A stretch of 64,000 nucleotides of DNA from Cohnella abietis (GTDB lineage Bacteria > Bacillota > Bacilli > Paenibacillales > Paenibacillaceae): positions 496,001 to 560,000 of the forward strand of contig NZ_AP019400.1 in assembly GCF_004295585.1 (NCBI RefSeq), given 5' to 3'. The notes under the pieces were generated by a model. It did not search any database and was not told the DNA's origin. It saw nothing but the letters and a program-made list of their open reading frames with translations. Made by a program: the position numbers and the translations under genes. This document shows positions 26,379 through 34,409 of this stretch, in pieces (the first letter of the stretch is position 1; each line of letters starts with the position of its first letter).

Positions 26379-26885
26379 CTATTGAAGGCGGATGTCTCTA
26401 ACAACACTATCCAAGCTTATGGGCTTAGAAAGTAGATTGTGATGGATAGCAGCTATAGTAAAGATAGGTCCTTTGGGAAGCGCGCACCAGCCGAAAATGA
26501 GGCAAAAGCTGTTAAAAAGCAAGCTCAGTATGGGAGTAGGATGATATTCTTTAATGTAGTAGCTAGTCTTGCTTTGATAGGTAAACATAACCCAAGAAAA
26601 ACAGAGTTCATATTGGATGAATACCGTTTCTCTATCAATATAAACGCCATTGAAGGCTAGTCCCGTCGCTCTGACCTGATCAATATTTTCAAGTAACCAT
26701 GCTGCCAAATTGCGTTTATGAATTTCGTCTTTCTTCATGACAATTGTGAATAGGGCAGCAATGAAAGTAAAGAGAATGAGTAGAGATGACATCTCTGGAG
26801 TCGCCTTCTCGAAGCTCAGTGCGCACATGCCGGCCAAGAAGAGGGTTAACACGAGTAAAGCAGCGGGCATTTTCAAGTCACTCAC
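26379..26885 (-). CDS. Small membrane protein of unknown function
   Basis: 168 residues from GTG 26885, preceded by AAGGA 8 nt upstream and 19 bp after the preceding stop; ATG 26933 would overlap the upstream gene by 29 bp without a clear site. Three or four hydrophobic segments: PAALLVLTLFLAGMCALSF, SSLLILFTFIAALFTIVM, ILSLLFNSFCLIFGWCALP, and IFTIAAIHHNLL. The middle (ATGLAFNGVYIDRETVFIQY) is conserved-looking. It is the third gene of a minus-strand set with a DUF4328-like protein and a Lon-like protease, suggesting joint action at the membrane. Confidence 0.7.
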   Translation of the reverse strand: MSDLKMPAALLVLTLFLAGMCALSFEKATPEMSSLLILFTFIAALFTIVMKKDEIHKRNLAAWLLENIDQVRATGLAFNGVYIDRETVFIQYELCFSWVMFTYQSKTSYYIKEYHPTPILSLLFNSFCLIFGWCALPKGPIFTIAAIHHNLLSKPISLDSVVRDIRLQ

Positions 26886-26904
26886 TTTCTTTTTCCTTGG
26901 AAAA

Positions 26905-27579
26905 TTAAGACTTCTGATCCGCTCCAAAGTCATTCTCGAGAGTTGTTGATATCCAATCAGTAGGCTTTTCTAATTCCGGAGGAGGTGTTTGGTGATTATC
27001 CTTAATGTTTTGTATATTCGTCAGACCTTTAGCAACCCGCATACATATGACTAGATACACAATATTAAGGATGACATCTACCGCAAAGGTTAGGACTAGA
27101 ACAGTGGAATCCACATCTGGATGATTATTAACTAACTGTTTAAGCCACCTGCCTCCTAGAAAGAAAATGATTAGCGGTGCAGCCAATCCTTTAATAGACA
27201 GGCCTTGCTTCTGCGCAGCGGGTATTCTCTTTAAGTGCTCACCTAAAATATTAAAGGTAGAGGGAATGCCATAAAAATTATAAATAGGTAACAGCATACA
27301 TACCAGTGAACCGCCTGGTGTACGCGGATAGTAACTAAACAGAGTGTTCAAATCCATATGCACGCGATAAATCCATATCAAATATACAATCACAACGATG
27401 AAGTAGAAAGGGTAGGAAAACACTTCAATAAAGCCGTCTAAAGAATAAACATACGTAATATAAAGATCTAAATCGCTGACATAGACTATCGTGGTCAGCA
27501 AGCTGAGGACGGAGAACGCTGTGAGTATCCAGAGCAGGATGGTTAGAATCTTCGATAGCATTTCGGACTTAAGTGGCAT
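26905..27579 (-). CDS. DUF4328-like multi-pass membrane protein
   Basis: 224 residues, six hydrophobic segments. VYLIWIYRVHMDLNTL followed by PRTPGGSLVCMLLPIYNFYGIP is the DUF4328 pattern, and RVAKGLTNIQ closes it. Function of the family is unknown. AAGGAG lies 10 nt before the ATG. Gaps of about 20 bp on both sides support an operon with the Lon-like protease and the small membrane protein. Confidence 0.75.
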   Translation of the reverse strand: MPLKSEMLSKILTILLWILTAFSVLSLLTTIVYVSDLDLYITYVYSLDGFIEVFSYPFYFIVVIVYLIWIYRVHMDLNTLFSYYPRTPGGSLVCMLLPIYNFYGIPSTFNILGEHLKRIPAAQKQGLSIKGLAAPLIIFFLGGRWLKQLVNNHPDVDSTVLVLTFAVDVILNIVYLVICMRVAKGLTNIQNIKDNHQTPPPELEKPTDWISTTLENDFGADQKS

Positions 27580-27601
27580 TAGTAAGTAGCTCCTTCTATT
27601 A

Positions 27602-28381
27602 TTATTTCAGATTTCTTAAGAAACCAAGTGCATCCTCCATCGTTTCCACGGGAACGACTTTAAGCTTCAGGTTTAACTCCTCAACCACTAGTTCGGCCTC
27701 TTCTTCATTGCTCAGGCCCTCATAATAGAAGTGTTCTTTATCTTTAGGTAAGAAAAAATAATCAACTCCGGCATTTTCCGCCGTGCGAAGCTTATCCCGT
27801 ATACCGCCAACCGAGCCAACCGTATGATCGGACTCCATCGTTCCCGTACCAGCGATAATGTACTGACCTTCATGTGAGAAGTCCTCTCCGTGGGCTTCTT
27901 CGACTAATCCAATAGCGAGCATCAATCCTAGTGAGTCTCCATAATAATCGGTGGATTCCTCAATCAACTTTTCAAGTCGCAGCTCAAATTCATCACCTGA
28001 AGCCTCGTGGTCGGCCTCCTCCTCAGCAGAGGTTATTGCATTTCGAATCGTTTCATCGCGCAGACCTCCGCCTGTATCCTTGATGGTAGTGAAGCTCTCT
28101 TTAATGGATGAGCTAGCGGGTTCGAAGTAAGCTTCAGGAAATGCGCGTTCTGTAGACCACCGTTCATATCGGTTGCTTGTAAAGCCTTGACGAACATAGG
28201 TGAAATTAACACTGCCGCTTACACCTAATTTTTGGACCGAAACAATTTCGCCAGGGGCTGAGAAAGCATAATATTGCGGAAGAAAACAATAAGTCGCCAA
28301 CCCAACGGGGAGGAGCAATAGCAGACATACAATAACAATTTCGGGGCGAACTCGTTTTCTTTTCGTTGTCAGTTCAACCAT
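27602..28381 (-). CDS. Membrane-anchored Lon-type (S16) serine protease domain protein
   Basis: 259 residues. One N-terminal transmembrane segment (14-33) is followed by an extracellular region and an S16 protease fold. The catalytic Ser-Lys dyad is kept: Ser150 in YYGDSLGLMLAIGLVEE and Lys197 in VGSVGGIRDKLRTAENAG, 47 residues apart, as in Lon. Unlike YlbL there is no PDZ domain, and GDS replaces the usual GPSAG. No ATPase domain is present, so it cannot act as a full Lon. It is first in the operon with two membrane proteins, which may be substrates or partners (inference). Confidence 0.82.
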   Translation of the reverse strand: MVELTTKRKRVRPEIVIVCLLLLLPVGLATYCFLPQYYAFSAPGEIVSVQKLGVSGSVNFTYVRQGFTSNRYERWSTERAFPEAYFEPASSSIKESFTTIKDTGGGLRDETIRNAITSAEEEADHEASGDEFELRLEKLIEESTDYYGDSLGLMLAIGLVEEAHGEDFSHEGQYIIAGTGTMESDHTVGSVGGIRDKLRTAENAGVDYFFLPKDKEHFYYEGLSNEEEAELVVEELNLKLKVVPVETMEDALGFLRNLK

Positions 28382-28649
28382 TGATTTTCAGTCCATTCAT
28401 GGAAAATATTTCTTCATTGTCTAAATTTCGACGGTAATTGATTCAATTCCTTCGTGGTGAAAAATCATGTAGAAATTTGTCATTTTTTTCAGACAAGTTT
28501 ATTGAATCGGAGTACCTTTTTTTACATTTAGAAGAGAGAATTCAGTTATTTACGCTAAACTTTACACAACGTTCATCTAAGGATGACTCTGAGTTAAATA
28601 TTTCCTATTAGAGTTAATCTATGTGCTGTTGACTCTAGGAGGAATAAGT

Positions 28650-30800
28650 GTGATCCGTAGCGTTAAATGGAAGCAATGGATAGCCGGATTTGGTACGATT
28701 CAGAATAAATTCTTACTTATATTCATGTCCACTGTTCTTGTCATCACAATTGCGATGACGGGGGTAAGCTACTTTTTTTCCCGGAATTTAATTACGAGTG
28801 GTGTAGAGGAGAAGCTAAAAAGCCAAACGCATCAATATGTGAGTGAAATAGAAAATAAATTGTTATCGAAAGCTCTCACGCCACAAATGCTAACTTCAGT
28901 TGTTGAAGCTAATGGTGTGCTTGGTGGGAGTATCTCTTATGAAAATCCTTATTTGGATCAGACTACTGGGGCCGCAATGGTTAAGGCGCTGGCGCCCTAT
29001 TATGATGAGAATAACAATGTGATAGGCATAGCGACACATGTCATTGACCTCGATAGTCTACAGCAATTGGTTATGAGTATTCCGGTCGGAAGGAACGGCT
29101 CGGCTTTCATGATAGATAGTTCGGGAATGGTTATGTCCATCAAAGATTATGTGAAGAACATGAAGGTGAAGCTGACCGAGGATTCCAATGAATCATTGGC
29201 CCATTTGGCTAAGCGGATGCTGGATTCTGCCATAGTAGAGGACATCTCAATTGAACCAAGTGCAACAAGTCAAAGCGCTCCGAGTGAGAGTGCATTGAGT
29301 GATGATGATGCGGGCTCCTTAGAAGAGGATGAAAGTGGAACGGTAGATGATGAACCAGCAGATGATCTGAGCGATTTAGGATTAGAAATAGATATGGGTT
29401 CAGACGAGGAGGAATTGCCTGCTGAAGAGCAACCTACAAATACGGACGTGGAAGCTCCGGTAACTGTGAATCCTGAGAACACTCTTATTGGAAGTGAAGT
29501 ACCACAAATTCATTTGACTGAAGGTATCGGAGCGTATAAGGATTCTGGGCGCACTATGCGTGTTTACTATGCGACTGTACCTAGTACGGGCTGGATATTA
29601 GCCCTTTCTATTCCGGAGAGCGAGCTTTACGGACCACTATTTAAGCTTTTCGAGCCGATGATCTTGATTATTATCCTAGCATGCGTGCTAGTCGCTGTAT
29701 TTGCCCATCTATACAATCGTTATATTATTAAGAACGTTAGAGATATAGATCGCTTAGCCATAGCCATGGCGGAGGGTGATTTTACGAAGCGAACTGAGCT
29801 TAGATCCGGTAACGAGCTTCAGCGGCTCGGGGATAGCTTTAATCGGACCTTAGACGGCTTATGTGATACGATGGACAGCATTTCGCAATTCTCGGTTGAA
29901 ATGTCAGCTCATGCCGACCAAATGAAGTCCGGTGCCGATGAGACGGCTTCTGCAGCAGAAGAGATCGCAAGCTCCATCCAGAATGTATCGGAAGGCGCGG
30001 AGAAGGAAGCTAAAATTGTATTGGAATTCAAGGAAGTAGCACAGGAAGTGCTGAGCAGGGTTAAAGTCATTAACACAAGCACAGAACGAATGACAGCATT
30101 AGCATCTAAGGCGCAGAAGGCATCCGAAGGAGGTAATAAATCGTTAAGAAATGTCATCTTGCAGATGGAAACGATTAATCATTCGGTTCAGGCCTCGTCT
30201 GAGCAAGTGCAGAAGCTGAAGCAGCATTCTAACGCCATTGACGAAATCGTTGCATTTATATCTTCGATTGCTTCACAGACGAGCCTGCTTTCTCTTAATG
30301 CGGCGATTGAGGCTGCTAGGGCTGGAGAATCGGGCAAAGGCTTCTCAGTGGTATCTATGGAAATACGGAAGCTAGCCGATCAATCCGCTCAAGCAGCTGG
30401 AGATATTGGCCGACTGCTGGCAGAAATCCAAGGCTCTATTACTCATGCGGCGTATCGCATGGAAGAAGGTACGGGGGCAGTAGAGGCTGGAATCGAGCTC
30501 GCTCGCGCTGCAGAGAAGTCATACGGCGATATTGGAAGTAGTATCGAGAAGGTGACGCACCAAGCGACAGGGGTATACGAGTCGATTAAACAAATTGAAG
30601 GCAGTACGGAGAACATGAGCTCATCAGTGAAAGATATGCTGGTGCTGACCTCTAAGAACGCTAATGATTCAAGTACAATTGCGGCTTCAGCGGAGCAACA
30701 GACCGCTTCCATGCAGCAGGTTGCCGCTTCAGCAACCCATCTCGCAAGCTTATCCTTATTATTGAAGGAAAAAGTGCAGCCCTATAGGAAAAAGAGATAG
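28650..30800 (+). CDS. Transmembrane methyl-accepting chemotaxis protein with an acidic sensor insert
   Basis: 716 residues from GTG 28650, with TAGGAGGA 7 nt upstream (frame extends to 28623 without a site). Transmembrane segments lie near 18-40 and 335-357 and bracket a sensor domain; HAMP follows, then an MCP signalling domain with tip [21 protein letters not shown]. The sensor is split by a stretch of about 85 residues (200-283) made almost only of Ser, Asp, Glu, Pro and Ala ([27 protein letters not shown]), likely disordered and strongly negative. The sensor otherwise looks Cache-like ([23 protein letters not shown] phrase, [15 protein letters not shown]). Ligand unknown. Confidence 0.9.
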   Translation: MIRSVKWKQWIAGFGTIQNKFLLIFMSTVLVITIAMTGVSYFFSRNLITSGVEEKLKSQTHQYVSEIENKLLSKALTPQMLTSVVEANGVLGGSISYENPYLDQTTGAAMVKALAPYYDENNNVIGIATHVIDLDSLQQLVMSIPVGRNGSAFMIDSSGMVMSIKDYVKNMKVKLTEDSNESLAHLAKRMLDSAIVEDISIEPSATSQSAPSESALSDDDAGSLEEDESGTVDDEPADDLSDLGLEIDMGSDEEELPAEEQPTNTDVEAPVTVNPENTLIGSEVPQIHLTEGIGAYKDSGRTMRVYYATVPSTGWILALSIPESELYGPLFKLFEPMILIIILACVLVAVFAHLYNRYIIKNVRDIDRLAIAMAEGDFTKRTELRSGNELQRLGDSFNRTLDGLCDTMDSISQFSVEMSAHADQMKSGADETASAAEEIASSIQNVSEGAEKEAKIVLEFKEVAQEVLSRVKVINTSTERMTALASKAQKASEGGNKSLRNVILQMETINHSVQASSEQVQKLKQHSNAIDEIVAFISSIASQTSLLSLNAAIEAARAGESGKGFSVVSMEIRKLADQSAQAAGDIGRLLAEIQGSITHAAYRMEEGTGAVEAGIELARAAEKSYGDIGSSIEKVTHQATGVYESIKQIEGSTENMSSSVKDMLVLTSKNANDSSTIAASAEQQTASMQQVAASATHLASLSLLLKEKVQPYRKKR

Positions 30801-30828
30801 TCTCCACCTATATATGACGGAGTTAACC

Positions 30829-30872
30829 AAATAACTCACTCTACGGCAATGAAGCCATAGGGTGAGTTATTG
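30829..30872. terminator. Bidirectional terminator after the chemoreceptor gene
   Basis: AATAACTCACTCTACGGC pairs with GCCATAGGGTGAGTTATT, loop AATGAA; it lies between convergent genes. Confidence 0.8.
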
Positions 30873-30884
30873 TTAATTTGAGGT

Positions 30885-31334
30885 TTACCAGCCGAAATCA
30901 AGTGTTTTACCGGTTTCTGCAAAAGTCTTGATGTTACTTAGTATCATGGGCCAGCTATCCTCGGTTTTGGAGAGGGAAGGATGGTTGTCTGACCATTGAT
31001 CATTCACCAAAGTCAGCTTTGTACTAGTACCTACGGCCTCAAGTGTGATCGTAATTCTGCTTTTCAGCTCGGCGTGATTTGGGTAATAGGATGGTCCGGG
31101 ATGCTCTTCATAGCTAATAACACTATTTGGTTCAAAGCTTTGCACCGTGCCATAGACATGAACCGTCTCATCGCCATTGTTGCCCGGGCCGACATACTCT
31201 AACGTGCTCCCCACTTCAAAGGTTGAACGTATGACGCTCCCAAAGAAGGTAGCCTTGGTTCCTTCCGGAGAGATTAGCACTTGCCATAGCTGTTCTGGCT
31301 GTACGCCGACGTAAAATACATATTTGAGCTCCAT
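30885..31334 (-). CDS. SRPBCC-fold (AHSA1/START-like) protein
   Basis: 149 residues from ATG 31334, which has GGAAGGGG 9 nt upstream; the longer frame to 31382 lacks a site. The pattern fits the AHSA1 group: MELKYVFYVGVQPEQLWQVL at the start, FFGSVIRSTFEVGSTLEY in the middle, RITITLEAVGTSTKLTLVNDQW and SWPMILSNIKTFAETG at the end. These helix-grip proteins bind hydrophobic ligands or act in stress responses. Divergent from an AraC regulator 145 bp away, which may control it. Confidence 0.82.
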   Translation of the reverse strand: MELKYVFYVGVQPEQLWQVLISPEGTKATFFGSVIRSTFEVGSTLEYVGPGNNGDETVHVYGTVQSFEPNSVISYEEHPGPSYYPNHAELKSRITITLEAVGTSTKLTLVNDQWSDNHPSLSKTEDSWPMILSNIKTFAETGKTLDFGW

Positions 31335-31479
31335 GAATAGGTCCCCTTCCAATCGATAGGTTTTTAGTTTTGTGTACCGCAATCACTCGTTCTGTGTAAC
31401 AGCTATTATGATAAAATATGAGCAGAACAATGTATTGTAAAAAGGCGTCAGCATCGGGAGTGAAGGGGAGTTAGCGGCT

Positions 31480-32286
31480 ATGGATCCCAAGAAAGATTTT
31501 ACGACAAAAGGTATATTGCAGGCGGAAGCGGGCAGGGAGAAGTTCAAGCTCTCCCGGTATGAGCCAGCTGAAGAGCTTCGATTGTACATACAGCATTACT
31601 GGGCAGTGGAGTGGGATTTAAGAGGACATGAGCCATATCGTCAGAGCGTGCTTTCCCATCCTAACGTTAATCTAGTTTTTGAGCCCGGTCTTACCCGTGT
31701 GTATGGGGTTTGGGAGGGAGCCTCGGAGCAGCTGCTTCAAGATCAGGGTAGCGTATTTGCTGTTAAGTTTAATCCCGGCGGATTCCAGCCCTTCTGGAAG
31801 CAATCTGTCTCACAATTAACGGGACAGGCTATTCCCATAACGGATGTTTTCGGTAAGTCGGCTGCATCTCTTGAGAAAGAAATTTTTGCCTGTAGTGATG
31901 TGCCGAGCCGAGTGGGTAGAATAAATAATTTTTTCCTAGAGCATCTTCCTAAGCATGATAATAACGTATCGCTCATTAACGACATTGTAGCCGCCCTTAT
32001 TGCAGATAGAGGGATTCTTAAGGTCGAGCAATTAGCTGGTATATTCGATATCAGTGTAAGAACCCTGCAACGACTCTTTAGCAAATACGTTGGCGTGAAT
32101 CCCAAAGGAGTCATTCAGCGTTATCGTCTTCACGAGGTGGCAGAGAATATCGAAAAAGGCGAAGCCATAGACTGGTTAAAGCTGGCCGTGGATATGGGGT
32201 ATTATGATCAGGCACATTTCATTAAAGATTTCAAAGCTATCCTCGGTAAATCACCGGAAGAGTACGTGAGGATGGTTGACCACTAG
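31480..32286 (+). CDS. AraC-family transcriptional regulator (DUF6597 N-terminal domain)
   Basis: 268 residues. The N-terminal domain (20-150; YEPAEELRLYIQHYWAVEW, HPNVNLVFEPG, FAVKFNPGGFQPFWK) is the DUF6597 type of sensor. The C-terminal helix-turn-helix pair includes LKVEQLAGIFDISVRTLQRLF and YYDQAHFIKDFKAILGKSPEEY. Divergent from the SRPBCC gene, its likely target. GAAGGGGAG precedes the ATG. The stop abuts the convergent adenylyltransferase gene with no gap. Confidence 0.87.
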   Translation: MDPKKDFTTKGILQAEAGREKFKLSRYEPAEELRLYIQHYWAVEWDLRGHEPYRQSVLSHPNVNLVFEPGLTRVYGVWEGASEQLLQDQGSVFAVKFNPGGFQPFWKQSVSQLTGQAIPITDVFGKSAASLEKEIFACSDVPSRVGRINNFFLEHLPKHDNNVSLINDIVAALIADRGILKVEQLAGIFDISVRTLQRLFSKYVGVNPKGVIQRYRLHEVAENIEKGEAIDWLKLAVDMGYYDQAHFIKDFKAILGKSPEEYVRMVDH

Positions 32287-33126
32287 TTATTTCTCCATCT
32301 TCCGTAATTGAGCCAAATACTTTGTTACTTTTTCATCCTCAGCCTGAGGATATTGATAACCAAGCGAATCTGCGACAGCCGTTCCGACGATTCGGGTTAA
32401 AGCTCCAGTCTTTTCGAGAGCAGCCCAATTTTGGTCGAAATCGCTCCCCGCGTAGGTAGAGATGTACCGATCCCACAGTTCCTCCGGCAAGTACTTTTTG
32501 AGCCATCTACCTGCTTTGCCTGTGTTAATATTCCAATCGTTATTCATTCCGGCATACCACGAGAGTAAGGAGATTAGGGCATCCCTAACAACAACATCGA
32601 GCATATATTTAGCATAGGGCAGCTCATCTCTCCAAAGCCCCTTGGCAACATTCGTTGAACACCACCATATTTCGTTTAACACTTCGTCGTATTGTTGTTT
32701 CGTCGGTTTGCACGTGATATAGGATTTATCGCTTGCAGGTTCAACGGCTCCCATAAGGTTATCTTTGTCTAGAAGGATCTTCGTAAGGCTGTCTGAAGGA
32801 TCTAGAATATGCTTTACATTTCGAAAGGTAAGGTCAATTCTAACGCCATCGTTAAACAGCATTAAGAAAATCGCCCACTCCTCTGTTCCCTCTTGCAGGT
32901 TGTTTTGCTGCATAATCATGATATGTCCGAACTGCTTAATCCATTGTTGATTTTGTACAAACGAGAATACATCCCCAATTACACCGAAAATCAAATCATA
33001 ATCACACAGGATATCCTTGGTGACTTTAGGATTTACGCGAGAGCCGTTATGGAGAACGACCTTAACCTGTGGGTGGGATTGGGCATAGTCTAATAGCTGA
33101 GATAAAATCTCTTGTTCGTTTCTCAT
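32287..33126 (-). CDS. aadK: Aminoglycoside 6-adenylyltransferase-like nucleotidyltransferase (AadK family)
   Basis: 279 residues, family length. Nucleotidyltransferase motif GSR (28-30) with the acidic pair CDYDLIF (Asp42, Asp44) and a third Asp in RIDLTF. Further family landmarks: LLDKDNL, EIWWCSTNVAKGLWRDELPYA, and the C-terminal YQYPQAEDEKVTKYL. Relatives adenylate position 6 of streptomycin; Bacillus chromosomal AadK gives low-level resistance. Actual substrate here is untested. The AGGAGG-like site GGAGGTC precedes the ATG. No mobile-element signs nearby, so it looks intrinsic. Confidence 0.85.
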   Translation of the reverse strand: MRNEQEILSQLLDYAQSHPQVKVVLHNGSRVNPKVTKDILCDYDLIFGVIGDVFSFVQNQQWIKQFGHIMIMQQNNLQEGTEEWAIFLMLFNDGVRIDLTFRNVKHILDPSDSLTKILLDKDNLMGAVEPASDKSYITCKPTKQQYDEVLNEIWWCSTNVAKGLWRDELPYAKYMLDVVVRDALISLLSWYAGMNNDWNINTGKAGRWLKKYLPEELWDRYISTYAGSDFDQNWAALEKTGALTRIVGTAVADSLGYQYPQAEDEKVTKYLAQLRKMEK

Positions 33127-33152
33127 TTGACCTCCTGTTGAGCAAATAAAAA

Positions 33153-33188
33153 CACCGCCACTAGGATGAATTCCCGGGATGACGGTGC
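33153..33188 (-). terminator. Terminator after the universal stress protein gene
   Basis: On the minus strand GCACCGTCATC...GGCGGTG forms a stem followed by TTTTTATTTG, 20-60 bp past the stop. Confidence 0.75.
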
Positions 33189-33209
33189 CTTGCTGTCTGA
33201 ATTCGCTGC

Positions 33210-33641
33210 TTATTTCGTTATCATGACTGGAACTTTAGCATGTAGGATAACATTGTGACTTACGCTCCCAAGCATGAATTCCTTTAAGGAGCTCAAGCCG
33301 CGACTTCCCATAATAATGGCATCACAATTACTATTTTCAACATAATCTAGAATGGCTTCTGCTGGAGAACCGGCAAGAACAACAACATTCGTATGGGGAT
33401 GATCACCGATGATCTGTTTAACTTTATCGAGCAGGGCATTTCCCTGTTGCTTCACTTGTTCTTGATAACCTTCAGGCTGGGAGAAGGTCATATCCCCGAC
33501 AATGACCGGCTGTAAATTGATGACATGCGCTACCGAAATTTGAATATTCGGATCTGATTCTACGAATTGAAGAGCTTTCTCCAGAGCTTTGGTTGCGGAT
33601 TGAGACCCATCGTAAGGAACCATAATGTGTTTAAATATCAT
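33210..33641 (-). CDS. Universal stress protein (UspA family)
   Basis: 143 residues from ATG 33641 (GGAGGG 6 nt upstream; the ORF reaches 33659 but translation then overlaps the site). MIFKHIMVPYDGSQSATKAL and the ATP-binding loop IIMGSRGLSSLKEFMLGSVSHNVI (G-2x-G-9x-G-S/T) are intact, so it is probably an ATP-binding type. Single-domain proteins of this kind accumulate in starvation and stress; direct activity is seldom known. Confidence 0.92.
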   Translation of the reverse strand: MIFKHIMVPYDGSQSATKALEKALQFVESDPNIQISVAHVINLQPVIVGDMTFSQPEGYQEQVKQQGNALLDKVKQIIGDHPHTNVVVLAGSPAEAILDYVENSNCDAIIMGSRGLSSLKEFMLGSVSHNVILHAKVPVMITK

Positions 33642-33767
33642 GTCGAACCCTCCATTCATTGTAATAGTTATATTATAACATTTGGAGCGCTGGATAAAAA
33701 ATGAAGCCCAATGAGCCGAAAAAGGATATAGTTAGACGAGAGATTTATATTTAGGAGGAGCATGACA

Positions 33768-34274
33768 ATGAACAAGGAACAGGTAAAACCGAAAATAACG
33801 ATTCCCTTAACGAAATTAGAATACTTTATTAACATTATTTGCGTAATTGCTCTCATTGGCCCGATTCTTTATATTGCCAAAGAAATGTCTAGCTTGCCTG
33901 CAGAGATTCCCATTCATTTTAATGGTAAAGGGGAGCCGGATGGCTGGGGCGGAAAGCGTATGCTGTTCCTTCTTCCAGCGATTTCAGTAGCTTTATATTA
34001 CGTATTATCGGCGTTATCCAGGTCCCCTCACGTCTTCAACTATGCTGTGCCCATAACAGAAGCGAATGCGGCAACTCAATACTTGCTCGCTAGGAAAATG
34101 ATCGTGTGGCTCAAGCTTGAGCTTATCATCATATTCGGTTATATCGAGTGGGCAACTGTTCAGTCCGCCTATAATCATGAGAACGGGCTCGGGATTTGGA
34201 TGCTGCCTGTTGTTTTAGTTGTTGTCTTTGGTACGTTAGGCTTTTATTTATCTCGGTCATACAAATCCAAATAA
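33768..34274 (+). CDS. DUF1648-domain membrane protein
   Basis: 168 residues from the second ATG, which lies 7 nt after TAGGAGGAG; ATG 33762 is too close to the site. Hydrophobic segments: FINIICVIALIGPILYI, MLFLLPAISVALYYVLSAL, LKLELIIIFGYIEWATV and MLPVVLVVVFGTLGFYL. LPAEIPIHFNGKGEPDGWGGK is the DUF1648 signature. The domain is also found in SdpI immunity proteins, but the C-terminal SdpI part is absent here. Role unknown. Confidence 0.8.
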   Translation: MNKEQVKPKITIPLTKLEYFINIICVIALIGPILYIAKEMSSLPAEIPIHFNGKGEPDGWGGKRMLFLLPAISVALYYVLSALSRSPHVFNYAVPITEANAATQYLLARKMIVWLKLELIIIFGYIEWATVQSAYNHENGLGIWMLPVVLVVVFGTLGFYLSRSYKSK

Positions 34275-34409
34275 TTACCGTGCGATTTCGCTTCCTAAAG
34301 GCAACAGATTTCACGTAGCTTGGGAAGGTTCCCGGAAACCGAAATAAATATATGATATGATACGGAGGATTGTTACTACTGAATCTTAGCGACTAAGAGG
34401 GTTGATTAC

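Noticed and set aside
32287..33126. AadK-like gene as acquired resistance on a mobile element
   Set aside because: No transposase, integrase or composition shift was seen; the family is also intrinsic in Bacilli.
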